Of a stretch of 52,586 nucleotides of DNA, positions 7,857 to 16,165 are shown one piece after another. Source of the stretch: CAZSWS01 sp964610765 (lineage in GTDB: Bacteria > Bacteroidota > Bacteroidia > Bacteroidales > Tannerellaceae); the NCBI GenBank assembly GCA_964610765.1, contig CAZSWS010000012.1, positions 1 to 52,586 of the forward strand, given 5' to 3'. Position numbers and translations under genes: made by a program. How positions within the stretch are numbered: position 1 is the first letter of the stretch; each line of letters begins with the position of its first letter. Under the pieces are notes generated by a model. It was not told the DNA's origin. It was given only the letters and a program-made list of their open reading frames with translations, and did not search any database.

Positions 7857-9203
7857 ATGAAAAAAAACATTTATTTATGCATGATTGCCCTTTTGGCATT
7901 ATTGTATGCATGCAGTGACAATGACAAAGAAGATATTTACAAAACCTACTCCATCGCCACTCAGTTAGTCTATCCGGAAAACAGTCCTCTTGCTGCCATT
8001 GAGGGCATTCAGGTAACCCTTTACGACACGAATGAAAAAAGTTATGAGGCAGCAACCGACGTGACCGGCAAAGCGACCTTCAGCAAAGTACCTGCCGGCG
8101 TATACCGTGCAGTAGCCAGTGATGTTCGTTCAGTAGAAGGGCGTTCATACATATTCAACGGAACTGCCACCCAGATAGCGATAACCAATGCTTGGGATGA
8201 AAGTAAGGTCGTAGAAATACAGATGACAGGCGACTCGAAAGGAAAAATGCAGGTCGTAATCAAAGAGTTATATGTAGGCGGCTGTCAAAAAGACGATGGA
8301 TCCGGCACTTTTCAATATGATAAATATGTGATATTGTATAACAATTCAAACCTATCGGCAAGCATTGACAACCTCTGCTTGGGAATTACATACCCTCATA
8401 ATTCAACTACTACATCGAAAGACCGAGATGCCAATGGGAAGCTTATTTATGAAGCTGAAGGCTGGATTCCTGCAGGACATGGCATTTGGCACTACCCTAA
8501 ACTGACCATCGCACCCTATAGCGATGCCGTAATTGTATTAAATGGCGGGATTGACAACACAGTAACGTATAGCAACTCGGTCAACCTGGACAACCCGACC
8601 TATTATTACACATACGATATAACGCAATATGACAACACCTCATATTATCCGGTTTCCACATCTATCCCTACGGAGCATCATTGGAAAGCCGTAAAATACG
8701 GCAAAGGAAATGGCTGGACGCTAAGCACCTCTTCGCCGGCTTTCTACATTTTCAGTTCAGGGAATACCGATCCGATAGCCTATGTAAACAATGAAGAAAA
8801 CAATCACTACCAGGGAGGAGTTGAGTCGTTGCCAAACAAAGAAAAGAAAATACCGATTGAATGGGTTATTGACGGGATTGAAGTATTTAGAGCAGATAAG
8901 ACGGATAATTTCAAACGACTAACGAGTACTATCGACGTAGGGCAGACTTACCTGTTATTTCAGCACGGACATACCTCTTATCGGAACGTAGATAAAGAAG
9001 CAACCGAAGCAATCAAAGAAAATGAAGGTTTGTTGGTTTATGGTTATGACTTAGGAACAGAAGTAAATGGCAAACCTAGCACAGATCCCAGCGGAATTGA
9101 TGCAGAAGCATCTATCCGGAAGGGTGCTAAGATTGTGTATCAAGATACAAACAACTCAACGAACGACTTTCACCAACGAAAAAAGGCTTCGTTAAGAAAG
9201 TAA
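7857..9203 (+). CDS. DUF4876 family lipoprotein, probably surface-exposed
   Basis: A 448-residue lipoprotein with signal peptide and lipobox LYAC (Cys19). An acidic stretch SDNDKED follows the Cys, resembling the lipoprotein export signal that sends Bacteroidetes lipoproteins to the cell surface. Residues about 35-125 look like a carboxypeptidase-regulatory or prealbumin-like beta domain (IQVTLYDTNEKSYEAATDVTGKATFSKVPAGVYR). The rest matches my memory of DUF4876, rich in Tyr and Asn, with a YVGGCQKDDGSG segment at about 139-150. It lies 31 nt after the TonB receptor and 4 nt before an outer-membrane barrel gene. It probably captures ligand at the surface for the receptor; this is inference. 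Confidence 0.78.
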   Translation: MKKNIYLCMIALLALLYACSDNDKEDIYKTYSIATQLVYPENSPLAAIEGIQVTLYDTNEKSYEAATDVTGKATFSKVPAGVYRAVASDVRSVEGRSYIFNGTATQIAITNAWDESKVVEIQMTGDSKGKMQVVIKELYVGGCQKDDGSGTFQYDKYVILYNNSNLSASIDNLCLGITYPHNSTTTSKDRDANGKLIYEAEGWIPAGHGIWHYPKLTIAPYSDAVIVLNGGIDNTVTYSNSVNLDNPTYYYTYDITQYDNTSYYPVSTSIPTEHHWKAVKYGKGNGWTLSTSSPAFYIFSSGNTDPIAYVNNEENNHYQGGVESLPNKEKKIPIEWVIDGIEVFRADKTDNFKRLTSTIDVGQTYLLFQHGHTSYRNVDKEATEAIKENEGLLVYGYDLGTEVNGKPSTDPSGIDAEASIRKGAKIVYQDTNNSTNDFHQRKKASLRK

Positions 9204-9207
9204 TACC

Positions 9208-10830
9208 ATGTTGAAGCCGTTTCCATATATACTTTTCATGCTGCTACTTGGCGGAGTCTTATACTCCGCCAAAGCAACAGCTCAATCCCATTCGCCCCTA
9301 TGGAAAGACTATTCTTTCATCCAAGAGACAGAGGCTTGGCTTACCAGTCAGAATGCGGCCGGACTCAAAGCACTACCCGTGAATAACATTTCGATGGCAG
9401 AAGTCTTTTTCCGGAAAGACAATGGTTCATTCATCAACTATTATCAATCGGATAATGCATATACTTTAGGAGCTAATATCGCATCCTTCTATCGTTTGAA
9501 CTCCTCAATCGTATTTTCAGGAAAAGTAAACTACCACAGCTATCAAGGGAAAAACATGGGAGGTTCCGCATTCATCAATCCATTGGAAACGCCGTTTGAT
9601 TTAGTTGAATATACAGACTCAACCCGAGGAAAGAAAAAGCAGGAAACGTATCTATTGTCCGGAGCTGTGAGTGCCGACTTATATAAAGGGATTACACTAG
9701 GCGTTCAATTTGATTTCACCTCAGCCAACTATGCTAAAGACAAAGATTTAAGGCATAAAAACAAACTATCAGACATGAGCATTAACGCCGGTTTGAACTA
9801 TAGAATCAACCAACTGTTTGACCTGGGGGTGAACTACTCATACCGTCGCCGAAATGAGGGGGTTGAATTTAAAACCTATGGAACTACCGACAAACAATAC
9901 ACAACATTAATCAGCTATGCAGCGTTTGTCGGGAAAAAAGAAGTATTTGGAGAAACAGGCTATACGACCAAAGACAAAGAAACACCACTGATTGACACCT
10001 ATCATGGAGCATCCGTACAACTAAAAGTCAATATCAACACAGCGATTGATTGGTTTAATGAATTTTCATACCATCAACGCGAAGGGTATTACGGAAAGCG
10101 TTCTACATCGAGTGTTGTGTACAGCGAGCATCAAGCAGACATAGTCAGTTATCTGGGAAAATTAAATATCCGCCAAGGAGAAAACCTACATAGTCTGGAT
10201 GCATTCTTTAGTAAAGAAGCACTCAATAATGCAGAGAATGTGTACAAAACGGAAAGACCACAAGGTCATTCGACCGACATCATTGTGTATTACGACCCGT
10301 TGGATGTGGGAGATAAAGAATCAATAGAAGCCCGACTAGCTTATACTGCCTATTTGGGAATAGATAATTATAACCCCATTTGGACACTCAAAGCCGGAGC
10401 TGATTATGTCAACAAGAAGCAAACAGCCTCAATCTATCCTTATTTTCGCAAACAAACAATTCGGCAAAACAACTTCTACTTACATGCAGCTCGCAATATC
10501 GTACGAGGAAAGCATATGCATTGCGTTTCTTTGGGAAGTGGATATACAACCGGAAGTGGCGAGATGAAAAAAGACGGGACGTATGACACACCCGGTGAAG
10601 GGCATATTGCACCTCCGGAGAATGAAATTTATTTGCAGAGAGCTTATGATTTTTCGACAGCCAATCAACTACATGGAGAGGTAGGATATACGTATGCACA
10701 TTTATTTCCTCAACAAGGTATTAAAGGATATGTTTCAGCAACATACAACCTGACAAAAGCACTAAAAACAGACTTCGTAGAAGGAAAGAATCGCCACAGT
10801 GTCTGCCTGACCATTGGCTGCACCTTCTAG
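9208..10830 (+). CDS. DUF6850 family outer-membrane beta-barrel protein
   Basis: A 540-residue protein with an N-terminal signal peptide (about 1-26, ending KATAQS). A long series of alternating amphipathic strands typical of an outer-membrane barrel follows, for example SIVFSGKVNYHSYQG, YKGITLGVQFDFTSANY and LFDLGVNYSYRRR. It ends with a terminal strand HSVCLTIGCTF whose last residue is Phe, the usual barrel-assembly signal. I recognise the DUF6850 pattern. Last gene of the operon, 4 nt after the DUF4876 gene. No obvious terminator lies in the 28 nt before the convergent regulator gene. It may form a channel or accessory barrel for the TonB system; the function is unknown. Confidence 0.75.
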   Translation: MLKPFPYILFMLLLGGVLYSAKATAQSHSPLWKDYSFIQETEAWLTSQNAAGLKALPVNNISMAEVFFRKDNGSFINYYQSDNAYTLGANIASFYRLNSSIVFSGKVNYHSYQGKNMGGSAFINPLETPFDLVEYTDSTRGKKKQETYLLSGAVSADLYKGITLGVQFDFTSANYAKDKDLRHKNKLSDMSINAGLNYRINQLFDLGVNYSYRRRNEGVEFKTYGTTDKQYTTLISYAAFVGKKEVFGETGYTTKDKETPLIDTYHGASVQLKVNINTAIDWFNEFSYHQREGYYGKRSTSSVVYSEHQADIVSYLGKLNIRQGENLHSLDAFFSKEALNNAENVYKTERPQGHSTDIIVYYDPLDVGDKESIEARLAYTAYLGIDNYNPIWTLKAGADYVNKKQTASIYPYFRKQTIRQNNFYLHAARNIVRGKHMHCVSLGSGYTTGSGEMKKDGTYDTPGEGHIAPPENEIYLQRAYDFSTANQLHGEVGYTYAHLFPQQGIKGYVSATYNLTKALKTDFVEGKNRHSVCLTIGCTF

Positions 10831-10858
10831 GTTGAAAAGGAGTAAAAGAACAACTCGT

Positions 10859-11569
10859 TTATTTATTCGCCAGCATATCTGAATCGAAGCGGTAACCATA
10901 ACCGATACGATTCACAATTGCCTGACCATATTCACCTAATTTCTTACGTAAGCGCGTAATATGTACATCGACTGTACGGTCTAAAACAATCCCGTCACCT
11001 TCCCAGGCTTGAGACAGTATTTCGCTACGCGAAAAGGTATGTCCTTCGTTTTCAGCCAGCAAAACCAGTATATTATATTCAGTCTTGGTCAATTCGATGT
11101 TTTCACCTTGAACGGTTACTTGTTGAAGGCTTTTATCAATCACCAAGGCGTGGATGGTAATTCGCATTCTGTTTTCACCGGAGGCAGTAGATTCTGTTCG
11201 TTTCAAAACACTTTTCACACGGGCTACAACCTCTTTGATTGAAAAAGGTTTTGATATATAATCGTCGCCACCAATTGAAAAGCCGGTCAACATATCGTTT
11301 TCCGTATCTTTAGCTGTTAAAAAGATAATGGGTGTTCGATTGCCCTCTTTGCGAAGCTTATCAGCCATTTTAAAACCGGACATTCCTTCCATCATGACAT
11401 CCAACAAAATCAAACGATGCTCATCTGTTAAGACAGCTAAAGCTTCTTCAGCCGATTCAGCGGTATCAATCTCAAAGCCCTCATACTCGAGATTAAAATG
11501 AAGTATTTCTCGAATATCCTCTTCATCATCAACCACCAGCAAACGTATTTTTCTATCCTTTGTTTCCAT
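10859..11569 (-). CDS. OmpR/PhoB-type response regulator of the pst operon
   Basis: A 236-residue two-domain regulator. The receiver domain (about 8-122) has acidic residues VVDDEED at 12-18, phospho-acceptor Asp57 in LILLDVMM, and the switch motifs IIFLTAKD and ISKPF. A winged-helix DNA-binding domain follows (about 140-230) with the usual TKTEYNILVLL, RTVDVHITRLRKKLG and GYGYRF motifs. It overlaps the end of phoU by 17 nt and is last in the pstSCAB-phoU operon, so it is very likely the PhoB-like regulator of phosphate starvation. No sensor kinase gene is adjacent. I leave the symbol blank because naming it phoB would need the kinase partner or binding data. Confidence 0.93.
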   Translation of the reverse strand: METKDRKIRLLVVDDEEDIREILHFNLEYEGFEIDTAESAEEALAVLTDEHRLILLDVMMEGMSGFKMADKLRKEGNRTPIIFLTAKDTENDMLTGFSIGGDDYISKPFSIKEVVARVKSVLKRTESTASGENRMRITIHALVIDKSLQQVTVQGENIELTKTEYNILVLLAENEGHTFSRSEILSQAWEGDGIVLDRTVDVHITRLRKKLGEYGQAIVNRIGYGYRFDSDMLANK

Positions 11570-12233
11570 GTCTTATATCTTTCCCTTCGGCCAGATAGAT
11601 GGTAGATTCAGCAATATTTGTCGCACTATCACCTATCCGTTCCAAGTTATGAGCTATCGTATTGAACTGTAACAGATGATAAATTTCGTCTTTATTTAGG
11701 ACTTTTCCACCATAATTTTGCAAAATGTCTCGTACCTCCCGAAATTGTTTATCGACCACATCATCGTCCTTTAAGATTTGATAGGCTGTTGAACTGTCTT
11801 CGTTGGTAAACGAAATTATTGCCTTTTGCAACATACTATTCACATTCTCGGTCATTGCAGACAAGATAGAAATAGCTTCTTTATACTGCGTTTGCTTCAA
11901 GTCCAGTTCATAAAGGAAGCGAATAATATTCAGCAACATATCACCCACTCGTTCCAAGTTGGTCGTAATATCTTGGTAGGTAATTATTTGTCGAAGGTCC
12001 ATGGCACGGGGAGTGAACTGAAATATCGTAAAAACGACTTCTTCCCTGATTTTTATTTCTAAACGATCAATAATAACTTCATTGCCATAGGCATCTTCGT
12101 ATAGTTCCGTTAAAGAGTTGTCATGCAACAGTTTTCTCAATATCTGCATTTGCAGCAAAGCTGTTTTTGATAATAATTCGAAATCATTGGATAGTATCTC
12201 CAATTGTTTCTGTTTCATATTAATAGCCATCAT
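11553..12233 (-). CDS. phoU: Phosphate transport regulator PhoU
   Basis: A 226-residue all-helical protein with two PhoU repeats: about 10-110, with the characteristic EVIIDRLEIKIREE and DLRQIITYQDITTNLERVGD, and about 120-215, with FNTIAHNLERIGDSATNIAE. The repeated NLERxGD motifs are the metal-binding hallmark. PhoU links the Pst transporter to the sensor kinase and damps the Pho response. The ATG at 12233 and the fourth Met-proximal ATG at 12218 (MKQKQ) are both possible; neither has a clear ribosome site, so the N-terminus is uncertain by five residues. It follows pstB by 23 nt and overlaps the regulator gene. Confidence 0.95.
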   Translation of the reverse strand: MMAINMKQKQLEILSNDFELLSKTALLQMQILRKLLHDNSLTELYEDAYGNEVIIDRLEIKIREEVVFTIFQFTPRAMDLRQIITYQDITTNLERVGDMLLNIIRFLYELDLKQTQYKEAISILSAMTENVNSMLQKAIISFTNEDSSTAYQILKDDDVVDKQFREVRDILQNYGGKVLNKDEIYHLLQFNTIAHNLERIGDSATNIAESTIYLAEGKDIRHGNKG

Positions 12234-12256
12234 ATGCTTATTTCATTTTATAGGGT

Positions 12257-13045
12257 TTATCCAAATACACCGGTTAAATAATCTTCTGTTCGTTTATCTT
12301 TCGGTTTTGTAAACATTTGTTTGGTATCATCGTATTCAATCAGTTTACCCAGATACATAAACATGGATTTATCAGAAAGACGAGCAGCTTGCGACATATT
12401 GTGTGTAACGATGACAATGGTGTACTGCTGCTTCAATTCATAAATCAGCTCTTCAACTTTGTTGGTAGATAATGGGTCTAAAGCTGAAGTAGGTTCGTCC
12501 ATCAACAATACATCCGGCTTCATGGCGATGGCACGAGCTATACATAATCGCTGCTGCTGACCGCCCGATAAAAAAGTGCCTTTTTTTGATATGGAATCTT
12601 TCACTTCGTCCCACAATCCAACTCGTTGCAGATTTGACTCTACAATCTCTTCACGTTCTGAACGAGACAAGCGAATTCCATTCAGTCGGTATCCTGCCAA
12701 AACATTATCTGCAATACTCATCGTTGGAAATGGATTAGGACGTTGAAACACCATCCCGGCTAATCGCCTGACAAGCATCGGATTCATCTGAAAGATACTC
12801 TCTCCCTCCAACAATATATCGCCGGTCGTTTTAATATGTGGATAAAGTTCATGCATACGGTTTATTGCACGCAGCAAAGTACTTTTCCCACAACCGGATG
12901 GTCCCATGATGGCCGTTACCGTATGGGGCATAATGCCGGCGGACACTTCATCAACGGCTTTTTTCTCCGGTGTATAGGACACCGAAACCTGATCCAGTTT
13001 TAACACAAACCCGGCTTCACTGGATGTATTTATTGTATTTTCCAT
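12257..13045 (-). CDS. pstB: Phosphate ABC transporter ATP-binding protein PstB
   Basis: A 262-residue ATPase of the high-affinity phosphate importer. It has Walker A GPSGCGKS, a Q-loop in MVFQRPNPFP (typical of PstB), signature LSGGQQQR, Walker B VLLMDEP followed by TSALDP, and the switch His in VTHNMSQA. I start it at the ATG at 13045 (MENTINTSSE), which overlaps the end of pstA by 16 nt. A longer in-frame start at 13117 would lie deep inside pstA and add 24 residues not expected for the family. Length fits PstB (about 250-260). Cytoplasmic, working with PstA and PstC. Confidence 0.97.
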   Translation of the reverse strand: MENTINTSSEAGFVLKLDQVSVSYTPEKKAVDEVSAGIMPHTVTAIMGPSGCGKSTLLRAINRMHELYPHIKTTGDILLEGESIFQMNPMLVRRLAGMVFQRPNPFPTMSIADNVLAGYRLNGIRLSRSEREEIVESNLQRVGLWDEVKDSISKKGTFLSGGQQQRLCIARAIAMKPDVLLMDEPTSALDPLSTNKVEELIYELKQQYTIVIVTHNMSQAARLSDKSMFMYLGKLIEYDDTKQMFTKPKDKRTEDYLTGVFG

Positions 13046-13908
13046 TTTTTTGCTATTCGTTTTGCAGTAAGGTTGATTCCTAAGATAAGTATCAATAAAA
13101 GCAATGAGGTAGACCATACTAAATCAGCTAAATTGGGGTCATTGTAAAACTCCCAAATCAGCAAGGATAAAGCACTGGTTGGTCGCGTTGCATCCCAGTT
13201 CACGATGTTTGCTCCCAATGCCGTGACTAGCAAAGGTGCTGTTTCGCCCATCACCCTGGAAACAGCCAGTAAAGAACCGGTAAACAACCCGCCAAAAGCA
13301 GAGGGAAGCAATACTTTTAACACGACTGACATATAAGACCCTCCTAGAGCCAATCCGGCTTCCTTTAACGAAAGCGGCAAAAGCTTCATACTCTCTTCGG
13401 TTGCACGTATAACCATGGGCAACATCATAATGCCTAATGCTATAGAACCGGCCAAAGCTGAATAAGAGTGCATGGGGCGAACAATCCATGTGTAAATAAT
13501 GATACCAACTACAATAGACGGTATTCCTTGCAACAAGTCAGATAGATTACGAATTAAATTGCTAAAGCGTTTTTCAGCATTCTCAGACAAATAAACCCCG
13601 GTTAAGATACCTAAAGGGATGGCAAATAAAACTGCTAAAGCAACCATTAAGATTGTTCCGGTTATCCCATTCAATATTCCTCCCGGAATTAACTCATTAT
13701 TGATACGTGACAGCATGGCTTCCATTGAAGTAGGGGCTACTTCAGTAAAAAAACTTAGATTAAGTTGGCGATAGCCCTTTTTAACCAGTTCAAGAAGTAT
13801 CAAGAAAAGCGGTGTCAGCGTCATGGCACTTAGCAGGCATACCAAAGCAAAAAACGAGCGGTCTTTCACCTGTCTTCTTCGTATCTTACGCTGAATATTT
13901 ATGTTCAT
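13030..13908 (-). CDS. pstA: Phosphate ABC transporter permease PstA
   Basis: A 292-residue inner-membrane permease with a basic N-terminus (RKIRRRQVKDR) and about six membrane helices. The binding-protein-dependent transport loop SLKEAGLALGGSYMSVVLKVLLPSAFGG (about residues 182-209) is the EAA-type loop that docks PstB. The segments LLQGIPSIVVGI and SRVMGETAPLL are hallmarks of PstA. It overlaps pstC by 4 nt (ATGA) and pstB by 16 nt, indicating a tightly coupled operon. Confidence 0.96.
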   Translation of the reverse strand: MNINIQRKIRRRQVKDRSFFALVCLLSAMTLTPLFLILLELVKKGYRQLNLSFFTEVAPTSMEAMLSRINNELIPGGILNGITGTILMVALAVLFAIPLGILTGVYLSENAEKRFSNLIRNLSDLLQGIPSIVVGIIIYTWIVRPMHSYSALAGSIALGIMMLPMVIRATEESMKLLPLSLKEAGLALGGSYMSVVLKVLLPSAFGGLFTGSLLAVSRVMGETAPLLVTALGANIVNWDATRPTSALSLLIWEFYNDPNLADLVWSTSLLLLILILGINLTAKRIAKKWKIQ

Positions 13909-14753
13909 CTCTGAATGACTTTAATAATATACTTTGCCAAAAAATTGATTATCGCTGTAATTAGAAACAGCACCAATCCAATCAGCATCAAAGAACTTAA
14001 CTTGAGTCCCCCGGCTTCTCCAAACTGATTGGCTATAACACTCGCCATAGAGTTGCCCGTATCACGAATGCCCGCAGGGATATTGTTAGTGTTACCGATA
14101 AGCATTGTCACAGCCATCGTTTCGCCTAAAGCCCTCCCAAAAGCTAGTACATACGAAGCAAAAATTCCGGAACCGGCAACCGGTAAACTTACCGCACGTA
14201 TAACTTCTAAGTTGGTAGCTCCCAGACTATATGCGCTCTCTTTCAAATCGTTCGGAACCATGGATATAAACTCGGTGCTAAGGGAGGAAGCATAAGGTAT
14301 AATCATAATGGCTAAGACAATTGAAGCTAACAGCACTCCAAAACCCTGGTCATTTACTCCTAAATCTATTAGTATAGGCCGTAACACATAAAAGCCCCAC
14401 AACCCATATACAATAGATGGAATGCCGGCTAAGAGGTCAACGACTGAACTAACAATCGTTGAAACTTTTTTTCCATAAAAGAACTCACCATTAAACAACG
14501 CTACCGAAAAAGAAAAGGGAAGGCTAATTAGCAACGCCAGCAAAGCGGTCATTAGCGTTCCAACCATAAAGGGAAGTGCCCCGTAGCGGTCGTTTACCGA
14601 ATCCCATTCGGATGAGAATAAAAATCCACCTAATCCAAAAGCTTGTATGGCATCCAAGCTTTTACTAGCTAAAGCATATACGACTCCTGCTGTCAATAAA
14701 AGGATGAAGCAAGCTGCTGCAAATAAAAGGATTTTAAATAGTTTATCTTTCAT
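13905..14753 (-). CDS. pstC: Phosphate ABC transporter permease PstC
   Basis: A 282-residue inner-membrane permease with an N-terminal helix (about 8-28), six helices in all, and the EAA-type loop DLKESAYSLGATNLEVIRAVSLPVAGSG (about 168-195). LLAGIPSIVYGLWGF and FGRALGETMAVTMLIGN are typical of PstC. It pairs with PstA to form the phosphate channel. Located 24 nt after pstS on the same strand. Confidence 0.96.
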   Translation of the reverse strand: MKDKLFKILLFAAACFILLLTAGVVYALASKSLDAIQAFGLGGFLFSSEWDSVNDRYGALPFMVGTLMTALLALLISLPFSFSVALFNGEFFYGKKVSTIVSSVVDLLAGIPSIVYGLWGFYVLRPILIDLGVNDQGFGVLLASIVLAIMIIPYASSLSTEFISMVPNDLKESAYSLGATNLEVIRAVSLPVAGSGIFASYVLAFGRALGETMAVTMLIGNTNNIPAGIRDTGNSMASVIANQFGEAGGLKLSSLMLIGLVLFLITAIINFLAKYIIKVIQR

Positions 14754-14777
14754 TGATTCAACACTGTATATAAGTGT

Positions 14778-15842
14778 TTATTTTGCGTTTTCTTGTTCTA
14801 ATTCGTTGATTTCTCCTCCATCGAACGTGATACTTTCAATCAACTTTGCTGTGTGAGAAAGAGCCACAGCTGACAAAGGAGCATAATGGGTTTTTTCAGC
14901 AATATCTTGTCCCTCTTTCCCTACAATAAACTTCAACAGCTTCACCAATGCCTGAGCCTTTACCGGCGTCCGGTTGTTGTATGCTTGTTCTTTATATACA
15001 ATTATCCAGGTAAACGTACTGATTGGATATGCTTCCGGATTGGATGGATTTGTAATCTTCACCCGCATGTCTGCCGGTAAATCAGTTTCTGCGGCGGCCG
15101 AAATACTATGTGCATCAGCCTTTACATACACTCCCGAGCTATTTTGAAGTTGAGCGGACGGAATATCTAGTGCTAAAGCATATTCAGATCCAATATATCC
15201 TACAGACCCTTTCGTTTCTGCAATTGTTCCTGCTACACCGGGATTGCCTTTTGCAGCAATACCCACATTAAAGTTCAAAGCTTTGCCCACTCCTAACGTT
15301 TCTTTCCATATCGAATCAGCTTTCGTCATATAATCAGCAAAAACAAAAGTTGTACCACTGCCATCAGAACGATAAATAGGCGTTATTGCCTGGTCAGGCA
15401 AAGAAGTGCCCGGGTTGACTGCCTGTAAGCGACCGTCATTCCATCGGGTGATTTCACCACGGTATATGGCTGAAATCAGTTCTGCATTCAACTTTAAGTT
15501 ATCAACTCCGGGAAGATTATAAGATAATACAACTGCACCTAAGGCTGTTGGTATATGAACAACATCTGCTGACATTTCAATCAGCTCTTCTTCTGAAAGA
15601 AAAACATCCGTAGCTCCAAAGTCAACCGTTTGATCAGCTAAACTACGAATGCCGCCTCCACTTCCTACCGCTCCATACGTAACCGTTCCGTAACCTGAAC
15701 GTGTATACTCTTTAAATACATTATTATAATATGGTGCCGGGAAAGTAGCTCCTGCACCTGATAAAGCTGCATCTCGCTTGCCTTGTGAGCTACAAGAAGC
15801 AAGCAGAACTCCTAATATTAACCCTATCCAATACTTTTGCAT
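14778..15842 (-). CDS. pstS: Phosphate-binding lipoprotein PstS
   Basis: A 354-residue binding protein. It is a lipoprotein here: signal peptide with lipobox LLASC (Cys17). After it come the PstS start motif LSGAGATFPAPYYNNVF and the phosphate-contacting segments GSGGGIRSL, TDVFLSEEEL and YRSDGSGTTFVF. It captures phosphate in the periplasm for PstC/PstA. It is the first gene of the pst operon. Upstream, on the minus strand, are a TAnnTTTG element and a candidate PhoB site (separate entry). Confidence 0.96.
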   Translation of the reverse strand: MQKYWIGLILGVLLASCSSQGKRDAALSGAGATFPAPYYNNVFKEYTRSGYGTVTYGAVGSGGGIRSLADQTVDFGATDVFLSEEELIEMSADVVHIPTALGAVVLSYNLPGVDNLKLNAELISAIYRGEITRWNDGRLQAVNPGTSLPDQAITPIYRSDGSGTTFVFADYMTKADSIWKETLGVGKALNFNVGIAAKGNPGVAGTIAETKGSVGYIGSEYALALDIPSAQLQNSSGVYVKADAHSISAAAETDLPADMRVKITNPSNPEAYPISTFTWIIVYKEQAYNNRTPVKAQALVKLLKFIVGKEGQDIAEKTHYAPLSAVALSHTAKLIESITFDGGEINELEQENAK

Positions 15843-15870
15843 AACTATTTATCATTTCAATTTATATCTA

Positions 15871-15916
15871 CAAAAATAAGACGAGGCTGTAACGATGTTG
15901 CTACAGGGATGTTACA
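15871..15916 (-). promoter_or_regulatory. Promoter of the pst operon with Pho-box-like direct repeat
   Basis: On the minus strand TATTTTTG (15878-15871) fits the -7 element TAnnTTTG, but no TTG sits about 20 nt upstream. Instead TGTAACATCCC is followed directly by TGTAGCAACAT (15916-15895). This is an 11-nt-period imperfect direct repeat (7 of 11 identical) resembling PhoB boxes. An activator bound there would cover the missing -33 region. The -7 call is from consensus; the Pho-box call is inference. Confidence 0.45.
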
Positions 15917-15958
15917 TTACGGTTAAGAAAAGGAGTAGAGAAAAGGCAATGGCTTATA

Positions 15959-15989
15959 TTGCCTGAATAAAGAAAAGATTGTACTTTTG
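15959..15989 (+). promoter_or_regulatory. Promoter of the tRNA-Arg gene
   Basis: TTG (15959-15961), 20 nt, TACTTTTG (15982-15989): a full Bacteroidetes -33/-7 pair, placing the transcript start near 15996, about 50 nt before the tRNA. Confidence 0.65.
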
Positions 15990-16045
15990 TGCACTTGACA
16001 AACTTATTTGGCTGATTTATTTCAGTCAAAAGCTAAACAAGGCAG

Positions 16046-16117
16046 GCCCCTGTAGTTCAACGGATAGAATAGAAGTTTCCTAAACTTTAGATAGCAGTTC
16101 GATTCTGCTCAGGGGTA
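16046..16117 (+). tRNA. tRNA-Arg, anticodon CCT
   Basis: A complete cloverleaf of 72 nt can be drawn. The acceptor arm is GCCCCTG with CAGGGGT (first pair G-T), the D-stem GTTC/GAAT, and the anticodon stem GAAGT/ACTTT with loop TTCCTAA (anticodon CCT, reading AGG). The T-stem is AGCAG/CTGCT with loop TTCGATT, followed by discriminator A. CCA is not encoded. An 8-bp inverted repeat (16120-16127 with 16138-16145) follows but has no T tract. Confidence 0.95.
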
Positions 16118-16165
16118 CAATTCCAAGAGACAACAAGCTTGGAATGTAATCTAAAGCCTCAAAAC

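Noticed and set aside
4832..9203. SusC/SusD-type glycan uptake pair
   Set aside because: The receptor lacks SusC-like features and the next lipoprotein is DUF4876, not SusD.
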